From Trichoplax sp. H2 (Eukaryota; Placozoa; Uniplacotomia; Trichoplacea), in contig NOWV01000005.1 in NCBI GenBank assembly GCA_003344405.1, positions 248,001 to 312,000 on the forward strand: a stretch of 64,000 nucleotides of DNA, read 5' to 3'. Below are positions 49,074 through 64,000 of this stretch, piece after piece. Within the stretch, counting starts at the first letter, position 1. Each line of letters begins with the position of its first letter. The position numbers were made by a program, and so were the translations under genes. The notes beneath the pieces were generated by a model that did not search any database, had not been told where the DNA came from, and saw nothing but the letters and a program-made list of their open reading frames with translations.

Positions 49074-50174
49074 GAGAGAACTCTAGAAGCTTTCAAATAG
49101 TTATGATGATATATAAAATTTGTATTTATGCTATGCACTTAATCGATCTGAATTTTATAAATGGTACAATAATTAAAGGTTAGCTTTCGTTATATCCCAA
49201 GGCTAACTACTGTAGTTATAAATGTAACCTTGTATAAAAATGCAGATCTGCCGCAGTGATGCTTTTTTTTTATAAACCTACGCGAGGTATTAAAGTACTC
49301 TGTGACGACATTATATCATTGTATTTGAATCAGATGTTAATCTGCGTTATGGCAATCTTATGAGTCAACAATTTATTATCGAATAATGTTTGAGTATTCT
49401 ACATCGTCCAACAGCATATGAAGTCTATCGATGTTGGTTCACTTAATGTCTACCTGTGATACTGCATGAACGTAGCTTGCTACTGATAATATTTACTGTC
49501 GTTAGATGACAGATAGGGATTACTTACTATCTAATTACACCTTTCAATGAGTATCCAATTTTAAGAATTATACTGGTGTTACCGTATATTATCATCAAAA
49601 TGATTTCATGTGTGGGCAGTTGGCAAAAGGCGGAAGGTTGTAAACTAGAAAATATATTCATAGGCGTTGACACCTGTACTGAAGTCCTTCAAATAAAGGA
49701 CTTATCGACTAAAGACTACCGTAGCACTAAAGTGTTAGTTCATCCGTTCCAGTCAGTTTGAAATGCTGCCATTGCTGCATGCTCGTTGCCATAGAAGCGC
49801 CCTGTATCAGGCTGTATGGTTGTCAACAGATTACTTATTTGTAAGTTGCGGCAAATCAGTAGCCAAGCGATAGATATCCCTAATTTAGTCATGTTGTTTG
49901 TCTTTAGTGTACAGTATATCACGTTCCTGCAGAGCTACAGTAGTAAACACACAGCATAAGCTCTTCGAAGTATATATATATAGTATATATAAACTTAATA
50001 ACTGACTTTCGGATATCCTGAGGGCTACATTAAGGTAGGGGGAGCTGCGCTGCCATGTCACTGTTAGGGGTCTGGTAGTGGTAGGGCATTGACCTGTTGT
50101 TTGTACAGTAGACTGTAATCAAGTTCAGCTTTGGAACTGACTAGTGGACTTGACCTCGGACTACGAGAACAAAT
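49074..50174. other. Intergenic between NDUFS6 and PRPF4B
   Basis: It should contain the NDUFS6 3' UTR at its left end. A short AT run (TATATATATAGTATATATA) lies near 49973. Frames at 49576-49761 and on the opposite strand at 49740-49922 are short and match no family I know. Confidence 0.5.
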
Positions 50175-50640
50175 CCTGCAGTACTGCACTGTACTAAACT
50201 ACCGTTCTTTTTAGTAGCGTGTATTGCATCGAAGTCAAGTGCCACTCTGACTGAGATACAGTACGCCTCTATCTCCTAGTACTGTAGTCTACTACTGCAG
50301 TACTGTATGAGAGCAAGAGGGAGCGTTCTGTCCTACCGTCCGGTGCCTCATGTGTACAGTGTACAGTGCGTTCCGGAGTGCAGACTGTAGGGTACAGTAC
50401 TAGGTATGGTAGGCTTTCTCCTGCAGTACTGTACTGTACAGTATTTTTAGTTCCTTTCCTCACCTTCTTTTCGCTAAAAGTGCAGTACTGTACAGTACTG
50501 TGCTGTCTTGGACTACAGTACAGTACAGTACAGCATAAAACGGTAGGGCAATAAGTACTGTACGTACTGTACGTTGCATCATACTGTACTGTACGAGCGT
50601 ACCTTGCGTCACATACTGTACATTCATCACAACGAAGGAA
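50175..50640. repeat. GTAC/TACTGTACAGTA palindromic clusters upstream of PRPF4B
   Basis: Many overlapping copies occur, densest at 50355-50395, 50424-50443, 50482-50533 and 50553-50620, including CAGTACTGTACTGTACAGTA. The cluster ends about 40 bp before the PRPF4B ATG, making it the closest of these clusters to a start codon. Confidence 0.9.
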
Positions 50641-50678
50641 ACACTTTTTGACCGTTGGGATTCAACTAAAGATCAGTC

Positions 50679-55344
<4,666 letters not shown>

Positions 55345-58300
55345 ACTTGTTATGCAATTATCATGCATGAGGTTCTTTAAATATGTAGTTAAAAAATTTG
55401 CATGATCTGACACTAGAATTTAAGAGACGTTTGGTAATGTAAATATTGGAATCGTTCCATGGTTGCAAACGACCTAATAACTATGTTGTATTATTATCAC
55501 ACCCTTTCTAAGTTGCGTGTATAGGACTCTAGCAAACTTTAAGTATCATTGGATCTGCTGACTGTAGAATATGGATAGCGTGAAAAGGCTATATTCGCAC
55601 GATAACCGGCCACTCGTATAGTCTGTAACTTGTTATTCTAGTCTATAGGTTTGTACGAATCTTGCGGCTAAAAATTATAGAAGTTCTGTCAGTGTCTTAT
55701 TGACTTTCGGAATGATAAAACTGACAGCAGTTTTTTTGCGTCTTCTTGGATCATAAGTTACATTTACTGCTATTTACAAACATTATTTCATCTCTGTAAT
55801 GGTGTATAATATACTAGTATTTATTGAATGATAAATGCCAGGTCATTCTGCGAAAACCAAATAGAGCATGTGCGATAAGGATATAAACAAAATGCTTGCA
55901 GTTATGGATTTCATACTTCTCATACATAAAAGAACATATCCGAAAATGTTAAGAGTGTACACGTACGTAAACTAAAGTGGAGGAATTATTTCATCTACCT
56001 CTATTTACCGTTTTGTGATATCTTTGACTCTAATGAGGTTTTCTACAATTTTTGCAAGAAAACTGATTCTAACATCTGACGATTGTCATGAAGGTATTGT
56101 AAAGGATATAAAAAAATTAATAATTTTATATTATTGCTAAATCTACACACATGTTTAATACTACTATATTGTAAAATGTTGGTAGTTCGGATTTGTTAAT
56201 TACGTGTATTAACTTTAAACTATCAGTAAGATAAATCTTCTACCCTCAATAATGACTTTCCTTGCAACGCTTTAATCAAACCTTTCGAACGTACTTAAAT
56301 TCGTAATCAAGTCGCTTCACTAGCCTTAAAGCAGTTACGCTCGATTACTAGTAACGTTTTGTGACTGTATTATTCTTAATCGTAGCCTATCATGCTAAAA
56401 ACAGTATGTTTACTTGCAATAGTGGAATTCATCCGCATATAATTTCTTTTAGACAGGTAATTGCGTAAACAGGTACGACTTTGGTTATTGAAAGACTATA
56501 CCTCCCAATATTATTCCTCGTTTGACGTACAATATCAATGTATTCACTATGATTCTATGCTAGTGTATAATTGGCGTATAAGCGACAATACTGTGTAGGT
56601 TAACCTGTAAGTATAGCTATCTTATTGCATTATGCCTTTCATGTAAGCCAAGTTGGCTTTTGGATACTTTTTAAAGATTGCAACTACGATAAACATCCAA
56701 GTTTAGAACTGAGCAATCTAGCAATACAATGTTCGTTTTATATCGCTGAAATGGAACCTCATTACATATTACCATGTTATTGACATGTCATAAAACTGTC
56801 TCAGAATATTATTTCTGTACAATTCCGTCATTTGTGACTTTGTAATAAAATAAAATTCATCGAATAATATCAAGTCTATTGTCAATCTGCTTTATGAGAA
56901 AGTAAATATCTTTGTTGGCATTTTGCAAAAAGCAAATTTTGGAATACTACAATATCACTGTGTATGTTCATTTTGAAGTTCGGAATTTATAAAGTTTATT
57001 TTAATCTTTATGCACGTAGTGTGGCATCTGACATTACCGCACACAGAGTATAGCAGTAACTTTATAAACTTACACTCATGCTTCTTATTAGGTAACGCAA
57101 GGCATTACATGCAGCGCTTGCCACTGTAAAGTGATGGCAGATATACGCGTATTTTAAGATGTGGAATAACTTCACGGTGGTTCTAACCGATGCCTTCCAA
57201 ATTAGTATCTAACGATACGAACGATTGACGTTTGGTATACAAAATTCGCAAAATATAGTTACATCATTACAGTATTTCATCAAATAACGTCATGTATAAT
57301 AATATTTTGGCATTAGAAATTCTGCAGATCCAATGTTTCTGTACCGTAAGTAGCTATAAAATTCAGTATAGCCTTTCATAAATAGTCAAATACTCGTTGT
57401 GTTGTAAATGTAATGAATATTTAAACGGCACATACGAGTCATATAATCACTCCTACTACGCTTATATGAACGATATTCGCTGTACTGTACAATTCCGGAG
57501 AAAACCACGACAACGTACTATATATTCTACGACAGACAACTGCAGCTGGTAAACGTCAACTGTATGGATATTCTCTGTAAATCAATAGACTAGAGACTAT
57601 ACGTATACGTTATGTCGTAGTAGCAATTTATTCGAGATTTATCTAAATAATTAGGTACTATTAACACTATAAATCCTCTCAATCTAAGAGAACGCCATTC
57701 TAGAGGAACTATATGTGATCTAATCACCCTGCTGCCTCAAAGATCGCAATATCAATTTAGTACAGTATTAAGTACACCCGCGCAATCTTGAATATCATTT
57801 GGATGTGCAAATAACTGAATTAAAATATCTAAGAGAAGTGATCTATTGCTTAGCACGTACTAGATTCTTTCGTATAAGGGGTACTGTTAGTATATTGCTG
57901 CGGATCTTTCTACGGAAAAGAGCCCTGTAAACCTGTATTATGAGTAATTAGGCGCTGAAATAAATTTGCATTGCAAATAATCCAATCAATAATTCATACG
58001 TAGCAAGATGATCACGTGCGTAGTTGTAACCATAGAGACAGTGAGGTAAGAAGAAAGCTGATTAAAATGAAGAGTAAAGTCTTTTCTACTCCCGAACTAA
58101 TTAATTGTAAAACAATTTAAAGGCGTAGCGAATTGAGTGAAAGATTTCTTGGTTATATTAGTAAAAAGTCAACCTTAATGGATGAAAAGTATTGTTTCCA
58201 GACTTGTCAGTATGATACAGTGACTGTAGAAGTACGCCTGTCGAGCTGTAATATGGCCTAGTCAATATGTTAATTAAGGAAGTACTTAATTATTAGAATC

Positions 58301-58472
58301 TATTATGCGAGTTATATATTGTATGGGCTATAGAATATTATAAAGTCACTCTTGAATAGCGATTTAATCAGTGTCGCGAACGTTATTGACAATTATAAAT
58401 ACTATATTCTCTTAGCGTGTAAAGCATAAAGTAATCCCATTCTGTATTTCGAAGACGACGGATCGATCCATC
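55345..58472. other. Intergenic between PRPF4B and the JmjC-like gene
   Basis: Three kilobases without an exon-like frame. One GTAC word (CTGTACTGTACAATTCC) lies near 57480, about 1 kb before the next start. PRPF4B 3' UTR expected at the left end. Confidence 0.55.
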
Positions 58473-61400
58473 ATGGAGCAAGTGTCTGCCAATCAAGTAC
58501 TTTTCAGACAGTTGATCAAACGTAGCAAAGATCTCGGCATTAGTGATGATGAATTTGCTAAAATGTCGGCTGTCAAGAAATATAATAAAAAAGTGGACAT
58601 TTTTAACTTTCTTATCGTGTTAAGCGTTTTGGCTGCTTTAGGTGCCGCCGGAATACTTGCTGGCGTCTCATATCAAGTTTTGCCCAAACGTTTGGAAGGA
58701 CTGTTTTTTAAATATTATTTCAACACTACAGATCCAACTGAAATAGGCTGTTTATTGGAGAATACTGAAACTACGCAAGATGTCTTTAGGCCACCTGTAG
58801 ATTGTAGCATGTGCCGTGGTATTACCGAAATCGTCCGTGTTTCTAATTTAACCAAAAAAGAGTTTGAAGAAAAATATGCTTATAGCGGGCAAGCAGTGGT
58901 TGTAACTGACGGCACCGCTAACTGGACTGCCCCTGAAGTATTTAGTTTCGCTTACTTTAAGAAACTTTATGCTCCTAAAAGTGTAGCATTACGAAGTGCA
59001 GAAAGAGACTGTCAATTTTTCCCCTATAAAACTAATTTTACATCTTTGGGCCAAGTCTTTCGAATGCCTAAAGCGCGTGCCAATTTAAAGACTGGTAAAC
59101 CGTGGTATATCGGCTGGTAAGTAAATTTAGACAAGACAGAACCTACGTGACCAGCACTTTGATCGCAAAACAATATGACACGTACATTTGTATCAATTAA
59201 CAAAGAAAACGTTCGCGTCAGTATAAGTTTGGTTAAGCAGGAAATTACATTTTAGTAAATTTTTTAGAGTTTTTATAAGGTAAAAAGCAATAATTTATAA
59301 TTAAAAATCCTTACCTAGATATCTTTATTCAATTTATTTACATTTCGGAGTTATGTGAAACGAATGGAAGTAAATAATATTCTTACTTCTAAATGAAATA
59401 ATAATGGTACACCCATTTGCATATTTTTTTCTACCTAATTTTCAATACAGTGAAAGCTTCATCGATCCAAATGCGGAAGCTCTTAAAAGCTGTAGCCCAA
59501 ATTAAAACGTCTACCTATTATGAATTTTAGATATTTTGCACGTTACTTTATCGGCAAGATGTCAAAAAGTAAGAAAAAGCGATTTCAAATAGACCTTGTC
59601 CAACCTTTTCATTGCCGTCTATTGTTCCTTTCATCACCGTAATATAAATATATTATTAGAAAGAATCTACGAGAACTTTTTTGAAAGTTAGTTCAGCTTG
59701 TCGTTACTTCTAGGAAGTTATCGGACTATTAAATTCCAGTATGGTTTAATCCATCACCGACCAATGGAAAACTTAGATTCTATTATGACATTTTGTATGA
59801 TTTTCTCTCATTACATTAACCGAAATGAATAAACTGCTTGGCCATGATACAAAGTCTTTAACCTCCCAAATTTTCAATTGATTCCTTTACCGTATTCACT
59901 AAACGCAGGTATGACAGTTTGTTATGCCGACAGAATCGAAACAAATCTGCGGAGAAGTATCTCGTGAATAGTTACTTCTTTAGCCTTAATCCTATCATTA
60001 TGAATTCTAGAGTTTGCAACCCGTCAGAACTTTGTAACTAACATGTATTATAAATATTTATAACGTAACAAAAATTTACCAGAGTTAAAGTGGGCATACC
60101 GTGGTAGCCGACCATGGCCAATAAAAATAGCAGGCGTTACTATCTTGATTATCTTCATCTGGGGACCTTCCTTTTGCTGCTGTGCGGTACCTTCGTTGCT
60201 ACCTAGATGTCTTAAGATTCGACCTTTTAATTAAACAGCCATGTCGTTATTAATAAGAAATTGATAGAAATCTCGATTCCAATAGATAATATTAATCAAA
60301 TAATATAATAAATTGGGATAGAAACAATTTACGGTGCTCACCTGCTTCTCTTATATATTTATGTGTTAATGATAAATTGATAGAAATTCTCAATGATGCC
60401 AATAGATGATATTTAACAAATAAGATAAACTGGTAAAGAAACAACTTATGTCGCTCACTCGTTTCTCTCATGCATTTATGCACTTGTTAGGAGTAACTGC
60501 GATGCAGAAGCCGCTAACGTTCTAAGAAGCCATTACAATAGGCCTTATTTCCTACCGGAAAGATCAGAATCAAGTAGAATCGATTGGATTTTCATGGGCA
60601 GTCCTGGATATGGTGCTCATATGCACGTAAGCAATACTGTTCTTCTTTAAAGGTTCTTAAAGTTAATTTAATCACTACCGTATGTATTTCTACTAAGAAT
60701 TTTTTATCGCTGATGATAAATCTATAATATAATGTATGCAATCTTCTTTCATTGATGATTCACCTTATACAGCCTATGATATCCGTACATCTATCTCTTC
60801 ACTTATATTTTCTTAATTCCATTTGCTCCGATAGTCTTTATTTCTTTTAAAAGTTGATAAAAAATATTCACATATTTCCTCCAGTATGCCAAACTTTGAA
60901 GTTGCTTTCAATATGTATCATTAGTCACATTTGTAATATAAAATATCGCATTTATAGCTAATATTCTTACAATATTAAACTTATTCTTGAAATGATAGAG
61001 GTAATTAGATATTGGCGCATGTTTTATCTAATACTATAGTTTACTTCTATTAAAATAAATCAATTGATAATCCGATAGTAATGACATTATATTATGTAAA
61101 CTTTTCGTCTATTTTACATTGAATGACAATTTTTATATGATTGAATTGAATATTTAATCAGATCGACAACGTTCATTTTCCTTCATGGCAAGCTCAATTG
61201 AGAGGACAGAAAAAATGGATCCTAGAACCACCTCTAGAATGTGCTGATGTTTGTGTTAATCAAATATCTGTTATTGTCAACACTGGTGATATAAGTAAGT
61301 TTATATAATAATTTCAGTAGTACCTACTGAATTAAAAATAGCCTAACTGTAATCATAGGTTATGCCAACCCTTGCTTCATTTCATAATTTTTTTTATTTT

Positions 61401-61553
61401 GTATTTCTGAATTACATTCATAATGTGGTACCCTAAAATGTCCAATTTTGATTTTCTTTCTTTATAGTTGTATTAAATACAAATAAATGGTTCCATCAAA
61501 CTGTTATAATGGGCGATGAATTAAGTATCACCATTGGATCAGAATATGATTAA
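58473..61553 (+). CDS. Type II membrane protein with JmjC/cupin-like Fe(II)-dioxygenase fold (4 exons)
   Basis: Exons: 58473-59116, 60491-60626, 61162-61294, 61468-61553, joining in phase to 332 residues. Residues 1-43 are cytosolic and basic, about 44-66 form one membrane helix (FLIVLSVLAALGAAGILAGV), and the rest should be lumenal: it contains Asn-linked glycosylation sequons (NTT, NLT, NWT, NFT) and several cysteines. The C-terminal half resembles a JmjC/Cupin_8 domain: QAVVVTDGTANW, YFLPERSESSRIDW, GSPGYGAHMHID, FPSWQAQLRGQKKW, then NKWFHQT. The iron triad would be H260, D262 (HxD) and H314, with a lysine in GQKKW as possible 2-oxoglutarate partner. All are present, so an active hydroxylase or demethylase-like enzyme is plausible. 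I know related single-pass JmjC proteins in animals but cannot name the orthologue or substrate. Confidence 0.85.
60247..60480. repeat. Tandem duplication, period about 116 bp, in intron 1 of the JmjC-like gene
   Basis: AATTGATAGAAAT...CCAATAGATAATATT...AGAAACAATTTA...GCTCACCTGCTTCTC...ATTTATG occurs at 60259 and again at 60375 with moderate divergence. The second copy ends a few bases before the exon 2 acceptor at 60490. Confidence 0.88.
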
Positions 61554-62747
61554 TGTCATCCTTATATAATTACAGTATAGTTAATCACAGGATAGGTTAG
61601 CTAAGTTGAGTATCTCTCGATATTTATCTTTGTGTTGATTCTTAGTTAAATCATTACAGTATTATAATGTTAAAGTATTCTGTAGTCATTCTCAGAATTC
61701 CGAATACTAGTACGACAGTAAGAATTTCTGAGTTTATTCAGACTTTCACAGCATAGTTGATTATGTTACTGTTGGATATACAATTAAATTTTACTATTGT
61801 CTCTATGTGATCAATCTTATGATATTAATTTGAAAATATGATCATGTAACCATCTATTTAAGTCATACCTGGCTATCCTATTCTAGTGAGCTTTTTTATA
61901 CTAATAAAGTATTGTATGTCCGCATACGTAAAAAAATTATGAGATGATGATTTAATAGTTATATCAAGTAATGCTAAAATGGCATGACTAGATAAGGTCA
62001 TTTTTATTCGTAGTTATTGCTGTATTTCAAGTGCCTGTGTTTTATTCTCTATCAAATTATAGTGACAGTTTATGACTATATAAAGCAATGGCTTACTAAA
62101 TAATATTACTGAAAAATATAGCTAGCTCCATCACCAATCTAAGCTATAGTTTATATCGGTATATCTATTCTTACTCTAAACATAGCAATGATTAAGTAAT
62201 AATATTTGATCACGTATATTGAAACAATATAATACGATAATAGCATTTTATCTAAAATTACTGTTATACTCCGTGTAGGTAGAACTACTTCCCTTCAATT
62301 GATTCGATTTGAGTTGTAAATGTGAAGAAATATCCAGTTTATACATTTTATAGCGTGCAATTATTAATAACATGGGAATAGTAAGAGGGTAATCGAATCT
62401 TTCAACCATTGACTTATCGTCAAAATTTAATCCCTTATTCTGACACAGTAACTATTTATGAAACATACGGCATGAAGTTGGAAAGCTATAATCTGTTACG
62501 GAAAGGATTTTATTGAGATCATTCTTAAGTATTATTATATTAAAATTAATTTTTATCTTACAATCACAATACCTTAAATTCGTTTGAATGGCATAGATTG
62601 CTATTTCTCAACTGAAATATACGGAATTAAGAAAGGCTAGCTAGCCTAAACGCCTTTCGAGTATTGATATAAGGGGCCTAGAAGAATAGTACTAATTTAC
62701 TAGTCTCAATAGCTATTATTTCCTTTACAACAATATGATTTCGTTCA
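61554..62747. other. Intergenic, nothing recognised
   Basis: AT-rich, no exon-like frame. It should hold the 3' UTR of the JmjC-like gene; AATAAA occurs at about 61904 in TACTAATAAAGTATTG. Confidence 0.5.
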
Positions 62748-62948
62748 TTATAGACGAAGCGAATCTATTTTCTCAATTTCTTGAGTACTATTGAAACCCT
62801 CAATTTGAATAATTGTTTCTAAAACTTGAATGATTGGATTATAACTAACAGGTATAATATCAATAAACTTCATTCTTCCCTGTAGCATATAAAATGGACA
62901 GAGTAGCGAAATAGACCGGTCCAAAATTTTTATTTGCATATGTGTAAG
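62748..62948 (-). CDS. Possible orphan terminal exon, unrecognised
   Basis: An open minus-strand frame of about 63 codons ends in a stop at 62748 and is preceded by a possible acceptor (TTTAGCTTAG). The residues (PFYMLQGRMKFIDIIPVSYN, then IIQVLETIIQIEG, then an acidic end) look protein-like rather than low-complexity. I recognise no family and found no partner exon. It may be chance. Confidence 0.25.
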   Translation of the reverse strand, partial: LTHMQIKILDRSISLLCPFYMLQGRMKFIDIIPVSYNPIIQVLETIIQIEGFNSTQEIEKIDSLRL

Positions 62949-63351
62949 CTAAATACAAGAGAGACAGTCAAACATACACTATTAAGTGTGTCATTTACGT
63001 AACTTGTATAGCGAGTAGTATACAAATGCTATTTTTTCTGAAATCAGTACTAGTACTTCTTCTTAATCCAATACATTAGATAGTGATAGGATTCATTCTA
63101 TGAACTTATTTTTATGGAAAAAGAAATAAATTTCAAACTGGGATAAAAAAGAATTATATCGATACACAACTACGTATCTATCTACTTTTATTTTTAATAC
63201 TAATTGTGCTTGATAATGTTATTAACCCCCTCTCCTGTAAAATAGTAAATATAACTAATGAGATCCTATAAATTTATCGATCCTCCACTACAGTAAAGCA
63301 GAGATTTTTAAAAAGTGGAGGCTATGGTTTTATTAAGGAGATAAACCAAGT

Positions 63352-63589
63352 TTAATCATCCGGATCCTCTTGTGGGGATTCAGAATACTGCTTTCGGAAT
63401 TTGCGATCTTGATAGAATCGATGGCCATCAATAATTGATTGTGCCAAAACCAAAAATGCTGTGAAGAAGCCAAATACCTTTAATTTAAGTACCGATAGAA
63501 ATAAAAGTAATTGTAAACCAAATTTGCTTATAAAGTAAATATTGCTTTCAAATGCATTGGATGATAGTGAGAACGAATGCTGTAGCAAG
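63352..63589 (-). CDS. Last exon of an unrecognised multi-pass membrane protein
   Basis: The exon starts after the acceptor TTCTTTGACAG (63590) in the third codon position and ends at a stop at 63352, encoding about 79 residues; the rest lies beyond the window. It has a hydrophobic stretch (LQLLLFLSVLKLKVFGFFTAFLVLAQSII), then a charged cytosolic-looking tail (DGHRFYQDRKFRKQYSES...DPDD). The codon use and the transition from membrane helix to basic then acidic tail look real. I do not recognise the family. Confidence 0.55.
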
Positions 63590-63674
63590 CTGTCAAAGAA
63601 TTGAAATAATTTGAAACAGTTTTTTAATAGCTATTAAATTACAACTTATAGTTGTATGACTACTCCTCGCAAAA

Positions 63675-64000
63675 AGATATAGGTAAAATGTACTTCATAA
63701 TAATGAAAGAGCAAAATAGCTCCTTGTCAAACAGTTGAGCTATTTTAAAAATCTACCAACATACAACGTACAGTAATATGGATGTGGGAAGATACAGGTG
63801 AAATATATTTTATAATGATCAGAGAGTCACTAGTTCTCCATCAAAAAGTTGAGATATTTTAAAACAGTTATATAGTATTGTAGCTATTAACAACAAATAA
63901 CTTATAACACCGCTACTGAATCTAGAAAGACACTCGTAAAATATATTTTATTATAATAATGAGAACGAATAACGTGCTCGTATTGTCGAGAAGTTGAGAC
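63675..64000. repeat. Tandem array, period about 115-137 bp, in the intron upstream of the last exon
   Basis: Three diverged copies of AGATATAGGTAAAAT...ATAATGA...AAAGTTGAGATATTTTAAAA start near 63675, 63790 and 63928. The array probably continues past the window edge. Confidence 0.85.

Overview
The window reads as nuclear DNA of an animal. It is AT-rich by eye and most genes are split by short introns. The products are single-copy eukaryotic proteins: VAC14, a ZDHHC1-type palmitoyltransferase, TBC1D20, RP9, NDUFS6 and PRPF4B. There is no sign of bacterial, viral or organelle sequence. My best guess is an early-branching animal such as a placozoan (Trichoplax/Hoilungia); this rests on base composition, intron size and gene content and is an inference. 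I rebuilt exon-intron structures by hand from splice sites, reading phase and remembered family sequences. Six reconstructions (VAC14, ZDHHC1-like, TBC1D20, NDUFS6, PRPF4B and the JmjC-like gene) join to an open frame whose total length is divisible by three.

Layout. 1-976: one minus-strand coding exon with a polyglutamine run, tentatively the N-terminal part of a C3G/RAPGEF1-like protein, running off the left edge. 977-22430: about 21 kb with no gene I can support, rich in minisatellites: an 85-bp duplication, a 43-bp array, an array of about 35 bp with a 113-bp higher-order unit, and an array of about 80 or 105 bp. 22431-29181 (-): VAC14 in 16 exons, with a satellite of about 245 bp in intron 1 and an apparent U12-type AT-AC intron 8. 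32319-37649 (-): a DHHC palmitoyltransferase with a long basic Ser/Pro/Arg tail. 40426-42940 (+): TBC1D20. 43939-45496 (-): RP9, with a tentative N-terminus up to 46098. 46562-49073 (+): NDUFS6, head-to-head with RP9. 50679-55344 (+): PRPF4B. 58473-61553 (+): a type II membrane protein with a JmjC/cupin-like fold. 63352-63589 (-): last exon of an unrecognised membrane protein.

The genes form no operon; they are ordinary housekeeping genes. Three act in endomembranes (VAC14 in PI(3,5)P2 synthesis, TBC1D20 as a Rab GAP, the palmitoyltransferase). Two are associated with the spliceosome (RP9 and the kinase PRPF4B). One is a subunit of respiratory complex I. The most striking shared non-coding signal is a self-complementary GTAC/TACTGTACAGTA motif. 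It clusters in the 5' flanks of several genes (VAC14, ZDHHC1-like/TBC1D20, NDUFS6/RP9, PRPF4B) and could be a promoter-associated element or a hairpin-forming repeat family.
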